Source: Clostridiaceae bacterium UBA6085
GTDB taxonomy: Bacteria; Bacillota; Clostridia; Clostridiales; Clostridiaceae
Length of the DNA stretch: 7,816 bases
Direction of reading: 5' to 3'
Assembly: GCA_002428605.1 (NCBI GenBank)
Contig: DIXH01000082.1
Span: 37,354 to 45,169, forward strand
Shown in pieces: positions 1 through 5,935 of the stretch. Under the pieces are notes generated by a model. The model had not been told where the DNA came from. It ran no database searches and saw nothing but the letters and a program-made list of their open reading frames with translations. Position 1 is the stretch's first letter. Each line of letters begins with the position of its first letter. The position numbers were made by a program, and so were the translations under genes.

Positions 1-861
1 AGCGCAACGGAAGAGAAATGGTTCAGGGGAACTGCTCACGCCATATACCAGAACATATCCTACGTTGACGACTACGACCCGGATTTTGTCCTGATACTTT
101 CAGGAGACCATATATACAAGATGGATTACCAGGCAATGCTTGAATTCCACAAGGAAAAGGAAGCTGCGGTAACTATCGCCGTACTCGAGGTCCCATGGGA
201 CGAGGCATCGAGGTTCGGCATCATGAATACCGACAGCGAAATGAAGATAGTTGAATTCGAGGAGAAGCCAAAGAACCCCAAATCAAATCTTGCTTCCATG
301 GGAATATACATCTTCAACTGGAAGATGCTGAAGAAATACATGGTTGAAGGCATAAATTCCGGTATTGACATGGATGACTTCGGAAAGAACGTCATACCTG
401 CCTTCCTTGATAACGAGGAAAGGGTATATGCATATCCGTTCAAGGGCTACTGGAAGGACGTAGGGACTCTTGATTCACTATGGGAAGCCAACATGGACCT
501 CCTTGACCAGGAGTCCGAGCTTAACATAAGTGACAAGAACTGGAAGATATACTCCAAGAATCCTTCAATGCCTCCCCAGTTCCTTTCAAAGACCGCAGAC
601 GTCAAGGATTCACTTGTAGTCGAGGGATGCCTCATCAAGGGCAAGGTGAGAAGATCGATCCTTTCACCTAAGGTAATAGTCGGAGAGGGAACCGAGATAT
701 TTGATTCTGTGATAATGGGAAATGTCAGGATAGGAAAGAACGTAATGATAAAGAAAGCCATGATCGGCGAAGGTGCAGTCATACCCGACAACTCAGTCAT
801 AGACGAAAAGGGTGAGATTGCCGTAGTAGGCGAGAATGAAGTTTATGGAGGTGCAGTCTAA
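1..861 (+). CDS. glgC: Glucose-1-phosphate adenylyltransferase, catalytic subunit (5' partial)
   Basis: This enzyme makes ADP-glucose and pyrophosphate from glucose-1-phosphate and ATP, the committed cytoplasmic step of bacterial glycogen synthesis. Frame 1 is open from the first base, and 286 residues are present. By comparison with remembered Bacillus-type GlgC (about 380 residues), roughly 95 N-terminal residues are missing, including the GGxGxRL nucleotide loop. The ATG at 121 is internal and is not the start: the codons before it encode the conserved WFRGTAHAIYQN and LSGDHIYKMDY stretches. The Asp of SGDH (bases 106-108, fragment residue 36) matches the catalytic Asp of the family. FEEKP (Lys at fragment residue 89) matches the glucose-1-phosphate-binding Lys, followed by SNLASMGIYIF and YWKDVGT (150-156). 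From about residue 195 the hexapeptide-like pattern (GCLIKG, VIVGEG, VRIGKN, AMIGEG) is the C-terminal left-handed beta-helix, which carries allosteric and oligomer contacts in this family. It is the first gene of the operon seen here and overlaps glgD by one base. Confidence 0.97.
   Translation, partial: SATEEKWFRGTAHAIYQNISYVDDYDPDFVLILSGDHIYKMDYQAMLEFHKEKEAAVTIAVLEVPWDEASRFGIMNTDSEMKIVEFEEKPKNPKSNLASMGIYIFNWKMLKKYMVEGINSGIDMDDFGKNVIPAFLDNEERVYAYPFKGYWKDVGTLDSLWEANMDLLDQESELNISDKNWKIYSKNPSMPPQFLSKTADVKDSLVVEGCLIKGKVRRSILSPKVIVGEGTEIFDSVIMGNVRIGKNVMIKKAMIGEGAVIPDNSVIDEKGEIAVVGENEVYGGAV
847..853 (+). promoter_or_regulatory. Ribosome binding site of glgD inside the 3' end of glgC
   Basis: GGAGGTG lies 7 bases before the ATG at 861, within the last codons of glgC. 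Ribosomes ending on glgC therefore stop on top of the glgD initiation site, which supports the ATG at 861 as the start. Confidence 0.8.
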
Positions 862-2000
862 TGTACAGGAATAAATTGATAGGGCTTGTTAACCTTAGCG
901 AAAGCGACTACTACATCAAGCAGCTGACCTACAACAGGCCGATAGCCTCCATACCGTTCCTTGGCAGATACCGTATCATCGACTTCGCGCTTTCAAATCT
1001 CATGAACGCCGGTGTCGATACTGTCGGCATATTCCTGAACGATAAGTACAGGTCACTGATGGACCATATCAAGAGTGGTGCTGAATGGGACCTTGACAGG
1101 AAGAACGGCGGTATATTCTACTTCTCACCGTACAGCAACGCTGAGACAATGACCCAGCTTAGAGGCGACATACACAACTACTTCTCAAACCTTGATTTCC
1201 TTACGGAAGCTCATGGTGAGTATGTCATAATCACAGGAAGCAGCATGGTCTGCAACATAGACTACAAGGATGTGCTGAAGCAGCATTTAGAGACCAAAGC
1301 TGATGTAACGGTAGTATACCGTGAGGTAAGTCAGAGCAACGTCCATTTCGACAGATGCTCCACTGTGACCCTTAACGAATATGAAAACGTAGTTGCGGTT
1401 GGCAAGAACATCAAGAGGAAGGATGTCATAGACAAGGAAAAGAAGAAGATCTCAATGGAGATGTACATCGTCAAGAAGGAGCTTCTCGTAGACATGATAA
1501 CCGATGCTGTCGCTACAGGGGAGAATGTATATCTTACAGATGTACTTCATTATGCCTCAGCCAAGTACAAGGTCAAGGGCTACAGATTCAGCGGACTTGT
1601 AAGGTGCATAAATTCCACTGAGAACTACTTCAGGGCAAGCATGGAAATGCTTGATGAAAAAAACATAATGGACCTGTTCTTCCAGGACAGGGTGATCCTC
1701 ACCAAGGTCAAGGATGAGGTCCCATCCTACTACCATCCGGACTCAGTAGTTGAAAACTCGCTCATAGCAAACGGATGCAAGATTGAAGGTACTGTAAGAA
1801 ACTCAGTGCTGTTCAGAAGAGTGAACGTCGCAAAAGGTGCGGTCGTGGAGAATTCGATCATAATGCAGAACGGTGAGATCAGGGAGAATAGCAGCCTCAA
1901 CTGCGTCATAACCGACAAGCAGGTAATCATAACTGAAGGTACCGAGCTCAAGGGAGACCCGAAGAATCCTGTGGTTGTAGACAAGGGTACCATACTATAG
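861..2000 (+). CDS. glgD: GlgD, glucose-1-phosphate adenylyltransferase regulatory subunit
   Basis: This is a paralogue of GlgC (379 residues, normal for GlgD) that pairs with GlgC in Gram-positive ADP-glucose pyrophosphorylases. The fold is recognisable from GRYRIIDFALSN (about residues 35-46), SGAEWDLDRKNGG (about 72-84) and a C-terminal beta-helix from about residue 290 (NGCKIEGTVRNSV, NVAKGAVVENSII). The active-site elements are missing. The N-terminus reads GLVNLSESD where catalytic subunits have the GGxGxRL loop, and TGSS (Ser127-Ser128) replaces the SGDH of GlgC, so the catalytic Asp is absent. I infer a subunit with little or no activity of its own that modulates GlgC, as known for the family. 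The start at 861 is fixed by the ribosome site at 847-853 and by the one-base stop/start overlap (TAATG) with glgC, which suggests translational coupling and matched amounts of the two subunits. Confidence 0.95.
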   Translation: MYRNKLIGLVNLSESDYYIKQLTYNRPIASIPFLGRYRIIDFALSNLMNAGVDTVGIFLNDKYRSLMDHIKSGAEWDLDRKNGGIFYFSPYSNAETMTQLRGDIHNYFSNLDFLTEAHGEYVIITGSSMVCNIDYKDVLKQHLETKADVTVVYREVSQSNVHFDRCSTVTLNEYENVVAVGKNIKRKDVIDKEKKKISMEMYIVKKELLVDMITDAVATGENVYLTDVLHYASAKYKVKGYRFSGLVRCINSTENYFRASMEMLDEKNIMDLFFQDRVILTKVKDEVPSYYHPDSVVENSLIANGCKIEGTVRNSVLFRRVNVAKGAVVENSIIMQNGEIRENSSLNCVITDKQVIITEGTELKGDPKNPVVVDKGTIL

Positions 2001-2019
2001 CGCTTTGAATAAATTCGAT

Positions 2020-2042
2020 GCGGTCCGGCTACACCGGGCCGC
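2020..2042 (+). other. GC-rich intercistronic hairpin between glgD and glgA
   Basis: Bases 2020-2028 pair with 2034-2042 in a 9-bp stem (eight Watson-Crick pairs and one G-U) around the 5-base loop CTACA. No T-run follows, so it does not look like an intrinsic terminator. It ends 9 bases before the glgA ribosome site. Plausible roles are transcript stabilisation or processing, or tuning of glgA translation; none is shown by the sequence alone. The rest of the 63-base spacer holds only the glgA ribosome site. Confidence 0.7.
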
Positions 2043-2051
2043 TGATGATAT

Positions 2052-2056
2052 GGAGG
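2052..2056 (+). promoter_or_regulatory. Ribosome binding site of glgA
   Basis: GGAGG with 7 bases to the ATG at 2064. This is a strong independent site, as expected because the 63-base gap from glgD is too long for simple stop/start coupling. Confidence 0.85.
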
Positions 2057-2063
2057 CAATTTT

Positions 2064-3494
2064 ATGAAGATATTGTTCGCGACATCAGAATGCTATCCAT
2101 TCCTTAAGACCGGAGGCCTGGGCGATGTGGCTTATGCACTGCCCAAGGCTCTAAATGCCATGGGAGAGGACTGCAGGGTCATAATGCCCAACTACGGCAC
2201 CATTAAGAAGGAGTTCAAGGACAAGATGACCCACCTGTTCTCCACAACACTGAAGGTTGGCTGGAGAGAGCAGTTCCTCGGGGTCGAGTACCTGAAGAAG
2301 GACGGCATAGAGTACTATTTCATCGACAACATGTACTATTTTGACAGGGAAGCACCCTATGGCTACTTTGACGATGGTGAAAGGTTCTCCTTCTTCTCAT
2401 CTGCGATCCTTGAGATACTTACAAGGATCGAATTCGTTCCTGACATCATACACTGCAACGACTGGCATACTGCCGTGGTTCCTGTGCTTATCAGGACGAA
2501 GTACAAATGGGAGAAGCAATTTGCGAAGGTCAAGACCATCCTGACCATACACAACTTAAGGTTCCAGGGTGTATATCCGCCTTCAGTCCTAAGTGACCTC
2601 CTCGGACTGGGAACTGAGCTTCTGCAGGATTTCGGCTTCGAATACTTCGGAAACGTAAACTACATGAAGGGCGGTGTCAATTTCGCCGACATGGTCACAA
2701 CCGTAAGCCCCACCTATGCTGAGGAGATCAAGACCGAATTCTTCGGTGAAGGGCTTCACGGCCTTATGCAGAAGGTATCCTACAAGCTTGTCGGAATTAT
2801 TAACGGCATCGACTACTCAATCAACGACCCCCGAAAGGACAAGGACATACCCGTAAACTACGGATTAAAGAACGTAGAGAAGAAATACGAGGTCAAAAGG
2901 GCTCTCCAAGAGGAACTTGGGCTTGAAATTAGACAAGATGTACCTTTAATTGGTATAATATCAAGACTGACAGATCAGAAGGGTTTTGACCTCATCGCAC
3001 ATGCCATGGAGGAACTGCTGAAGAACGACATTCAGCTGGTGGTTCTTGGCACCGGTGAAAGAAGATACGAAGATATGTTCAGGTATTTCAGCTTCAAGTA
3101 CCCGCTGAAGGTATCGTCCAACATAACCTTCAACGGACCTCTGGCACAGAGGATCTATGCCGGCACCGACATGTTCCTGATGCCATCGCTCTTCGAACCC
3201 TGCGGTCTGTCGCAGATGATGGCTTTGAGATACGGGTCTGTACCCATTGTAAGGGAGACCGGCGGACTCAAGGATACAGTCGCGCCATACAACAAATATA
3301 CCGGAGAGGGAATTGGCTTCACTTTTACGAACTACGACAGCTACGACATGATGCAGGCGGTACAGAGGGCACTTGAGCTTTACAAGGACAAGGAAGCCTG
3401 GAGAGGTATCGTGCTTGCCGGCATGAGAACGGATTATAGCTGGAAGAGCTCAGCAAGGGAGTACCTGGACCTGTACAAAAGATTGACCACATAA
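2064..3494 (+). CDS. glgA: Glycogen synthase, ADP-glucose dependent (GT5)
   Basis: Transfers glucose from ADP-glucose to the non-reducing end of alpha-1,4-glucan in the cytoplasm. It has 476 residues, the usual length for GlgA, with the two-lobed GT-B fold. The N-terminal GT5 lobe carries the KTGGLGDV signature with Lys15, HCNDWHTAVVP (about 131-141) and TIHNLRFQGVYP with His163. The C-terminal lobe starts near residue 290. It carries SRLTDQKGFD with Arg301 and Lys306, and EPCGLSQMMALRYGSVPIV with Glu378 and Cys380, followed by RETGGLKDTV. These residues line up closely with Arg300, Lys305, Glu377 and Cys379 of the E. coli enzyme, so I expect an active synthase. The stop codon overlaps the ribosome site of glgP. 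One oddity is that codons about 288-310 are AT-rich and use synonyms rare in the rest of the gene, although the protein sequence there is ordinary (see the promoter-like feature). Confidence 0.97.
   Translation: MKILFATSECYPFLKTGGLGDVAYALPKALNAMGEDCRVIMPNYGTIKKEFKDKMTHLFSTTLKVGWREQFLGVEYLKKDGIEYYFIDNMYYFDREAPYGYFDDGERFSFFSSAILEILTRIEFVPDIIHCNDWHTAVVPVLIRTKYKWEKQFAKVKTILTIHNLRFQGVYPPSVLSDLLGLGTELLQDFGFEYFGNVNYMKGGVNFADMVTTVSPTYAEEIKTEFFGEGLHGLMQKVSYKLVGIINGIDYSINDPRKDKDIPVNYGLKNVEKKYEVKRALQEELGLEIRQDVPLIGIISRLTDQKGFDLIAHAMEELLKNDIQLVVLGTGERRYEDMFRYFSFKYPLKVSSNITFNGPLAQRIYAGTDMFLMPSLFEPCGLSQMMALRYGSVPIVRETGGLKDTVAPYNKYTGEGIGFTFTNYDSYDMMQAVQRALELYKDKEAWRGIVLAGMRTDYSWKSSAREYLDLYKRLTT
2930..2959 (+). 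promoter_or_regulatory. Promoter-like sequence inside glgA
   Basis: TAGACA at 2930-2935 matches the -35 consensus at 5 of 6 positions. After an 18-base spacer, TATAAT at 2954-2959 matches the -10 consensus fully, and TGG directly before it makes an extended -10. A start near 2966 would give a transcript carrying the 3' third of glgA, then glgP and the GH13 gene. E. coli is known to have an internal suboperonic promoter in its glycogen operon (within glgC, driving glgAP), so the idea has precedent. Promoter activity here is an inference from the motif only. Confidence 0.45.
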
Positions 3495-3498
3495 GGAG
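3493..3498 (+). promoter_or_regulatory. Ribosome binding site of glgP overlapping the glgA stop
   Basis: AAGGAG shares its two A bases with the TAA stop of glgA and sits 7 bases before the ATG at 3506. This fixes the glgP start and suggests that glgA and glgP are translated in linked fashion. Confidence 0.85.
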
Positions 3499-3505
3499 AT
3501 TTCAG

Positions 3506-5932
3506 ATGATAATCAGCAAAGCGCAATTCAAGAAGGATTTTCAGAAAAAGATGCTCAGCCTGTATTCACAGGAAATAGAGGATTCCTCCAGTTCGGAGAA
3601 ATACTTCGCCCTTGGATACCTGGTCAAGGACTACATATCTGAAAATTGGGCAAAGACTGCACGAAAATACGAAAAATACGGAGAAAAGCAGGTATACTAC
3701 TTTTCTATTGAGTTCCTCCTCGGAAGGCTTCTCGGAAGCAACCTCCTGAACCTTGGTATAAGGGATACAGTAAAGGAAGCACTGACTGAGATGGGAATAG
3801 ACCTCACTGACATAGAGAAGGTCGAGGTAGACCCAGGTCTTGGCAACGGCGGACTTGGAAGGCTTGCGGCATGCTTCATGGATTCCATGGCTTCAAGCGG
3901 AATACCGGGGCATGGTAACGGCATCAGGTACAAATACGGCCTGTTCCAGCAGAAGATAGTCGGTGGATACCAGATAGAGCTGCCGGAAAACTGGCTGAGG
4001 GATGCTAATGTCTGGGAGGTAAGGAAGCCTGACCATGCGGTGAAGGTAAGGTTCTACGGAGATGCCTGGATGAGACCTGAGGAAGATGGCGAGCTTACTC
4101 CCATCCATACAGGGTATCAGGAGGTCCTGGCAGTTCCATATGATACACCTCTTGTCGGCTACGAAAACAAGACCATAAACACACTGAGGCTCTGGAGCGC
4201 TGAAATAGACTCCATAGATGCAGGTATCCCTGCAGGAGGAAGCTCCTTCAGGAACGTCCTTTCATACAAAAGGGAGATCGAAAGCATTTCAGAAGTGCTG
4301 TACCCAGACGACTCCAATTATGAGGGAAGGCTCCTGAGGCTGAAGCAGGAATACTTCTTCGTATCTGCCGGCATCCAGACTATCCTGAAGCAGTTCAAGG
4401 AGCTGGGTCTGCCGCTCTCCGAATTCGGCGAGAAGGTGGCGATACACATCAACGATACTCATCCCGCTGTAGCTATCCCGGAGCTCATGAGGATACTCAT
4501 GGACGAAGAAGGGATTGAATGGGAGGAGGCCTGGAGGATAACCCAGGCAACCATGAGCTACACCAACCACACAATAATGTCAGAGGCTCTCGAGAAGTGG
4601 CCGATCGACATGATGAAGCAGCTCCTTCCAAGGATACTGCTTATCATACAGGAGATCGACAGGCGATACAGGGATTCCTTTGCACTCAGCGCTGATATCA
4701 ATCCTGCCGTAATCGACAGGACTGCCATAATTTCAGACGGCTACGTAAAGATGGCTCACCTTTGCATAATCGGAAGCCACAGCATCAATGGAGTCGCAAA
4801 GCTCCATACGGAGCTGCTCAAGAAGCAGGAGCTGAAGGAGTTCTATCAGCTGTATCCTTACAAGTTCAACAACAAGACCAACGGAATCACCCACAGAAGG
4901 TGGCTCATGCTGGCAAACCCCGAGCTTGCAGCTCTCCTTGACAAGACCATAGGTGACTCATGGAGAAGGAATCCTCAGGACCTTAAGCTCCTGAAGCGCT
5001 ACAAGAGGGATGACCAGGTGCAGTCCGAGATCCAGAGGATCAAGCTTGCCAACAAGACAAGGCTGGCGGAATACATCAAGGCAAAGAACGGCATCACAGT
5101 CGACCCCAACTCGATATTCGACATACAGGTCAAGAGGCTTCATGCCTACAAGAGGCAGCTTTTGAATGCGCTGCATATCCTGTACCAGTACATTGAGCTT
5201 GTGACCAATCCAGAATTCGACATGCTGCCAAGGACCTACATATTCGGTGCGAAAGCGGCTCCTGGATATTATTACGCCAAGGAGATCATAAAGTTCATCA
5301 ACGCGCTTGGTGAACAGGTAAACAATGACCCAAGGGTCAAGGACAAGATAAAGGTGGTATTCCTCGAGAACTACGGAGTGACCCTTGCTGAGATGATAAT
5401 ACCGGCAGCTGAGATCTCAGAGCAGATAAGCACGACCACCAAGGAGGCTTCAGGGACCAGCAACATGAAATTCATGATGAATGGAGCAATCACTCTGGCA
5501 ACGCTCGATGGTGCCAACGTTGAGATGCTTGAGGAAGTGGGAGCTCCGAACATAGTGATATTCGGAATGTCTGAGCAGGAGGTCCTGAACTACTACAGGA
5601 ACGGCGGCTACAATTCAAGGGATCTGTACAATTCCGACCAGAGGATCAAGGCGGTCCTGGACAGCCTGGTCAATGGATTCATCAAGGATATTTCGACAGA
5701 AGGCAGCGACATATTCAGGAGCCTCATAGACTACAACGACGAGTTCTTCGTGCTCAAGGACTTCGACTCGTACCTTGCGGCCCAGAAGCGGCTCGAGGAC
5801 CTTTACAAGGACCGTTTCACCTGGAACAAGATGGCAATAGAAAACATTTCCTCGTCCGGAGTATTCTCTGCTGATGTCACCGTCAAGCAGTATGCCACCG
5901 GTATATGGGATACGAGGATGATTGAGAGATAA
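3506..5932 (+). CDS. glgP: Glycogen/maltodextrin phosphorylase (GT35)
   Basis: Releases glucose-1-phosphate from the non-reducing ends of alpha-1,4-glucan with inorganic phosphate and pyridoxal phosphate. It acts in the cytoplasm and stops near branch points. The 808 residues match the family length (about 750-850). Visible signatures are YFSIEFLLGRLLGSNLLNLG (about 66-85), GNGGLGRLAAC (113-123), the RYKYGLFQQKI stretch near residue 145, NDTHPAVAIPELMR (from 316), NNKTNGITHRRWL (about 454-466) and VKRLHAYKRQL (542-552). The cofactor-binding region EASGTSNMKF has Lys655 as the expected pyridoxal phosphate Schiff-base residue, followed by GAITLATLDGANVEM. No key motif is missing. It follows glgA by 11 bases, so synthesis and breakdown enzymes are made from the same message. 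The substrate could be glycogen or shorter maltodextrins; the operon context favours glycogen. Confidence 0.97.
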   Translation: MIISKAQFKKDFQKKMLSLYSQEIEDSSSSEKYFALGYLVKDYISENWAKTARKYEKYGEKQVYYFSIEFLLGRLLGSNLLNLGIRDTVKEALTEMGIDLTDIEKVEVDPGLGNGGLGRLAACFMDSMASSGIPGHGNGIRYKYGLFQQKIVGGYQIELPENWLRDANVWEVRKPDHAVKVRFYGDAWMRPEEDGELTPIHTGYQEVLAVPYDTPLVGYENKTINTLRLWSAEIDSIDAGIPAGGSSFRNVLSYKREIESISEVLYPDDSNYEGRLLRLKQEYFFVSAGIQTILKQFKELGLPLSEFGEKVAIHINDTHPAVAIPELMRILMDEEGIEWEEAWRITQATMSYTNHTIMSEALEKWPIDMMKQLLPRILLIIQEIDRRYRDSFALSADINPAVIDRTAIISDGYVKMAHLCIIGSHSINGVAKLHTELLKKQELKEFYQLYPYKFNNKTNGITHRRWLMLANPELAALLDKTIGDSWRRNPQDLKLLKRYKRDDQVQSEIQRIKLANKTRLAEYIKAKNGITVDPNSIFDIQVKRLHAYKRQLLNALHILYQYIELVTNPEFDMLPRTYIFGAKAAPGYYYAKEIIKFINALGEQVNNDPRVKDKIKVVFLENYGVTLAEMIIPAAEISEQISTTTKEASGTSNMKFMMNGAITLATLDGANVEMLEEVGAPNIVIFGMSEQEVLNYYRNGGYNSRDLYNSDQRIKAVLDSLVNGFIKDISTEGSDIFRSLIDYNDEFFVLKDFDSYLAAQKRLEDLYKDRFTWNKMAIENISSSGVFSADVTVKQYATGIWDTRMIER

Positions 5933-5935
5933 ACT

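Noticed and set aside
121..861. Reading the ATG at 121 as the start of a 246-residue short GlgC
   Set aside because: The 40 codons before it are open in the same frame and encode conserved GlgC motifs, including the catalytic SGDH. The gene is simply cut by the window edge.
2020..2042. Reading the glgD-glgA hairpin as an intrinsic terminator
   Set aside because: No T-run follows the stem; the next bases are GC-mixed and lead straight into the glgA ribosome site.
1730..2059. A 109-codon open frame on the - strand covering the glgD end and the spacer
   Set aside because: Most of it mirrors the conserved GlgD beta-helix, and it has no clear ribosome site or recognisable domain.
2923..2928. TTGAAA as the -35 partner of the TATAAT at 2954 in glgA
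   Set aside because: The spacer would be 25 bases, too long for a sigma-A type promoter; TAGACA at 2930-2935 with 18 bases fits better.
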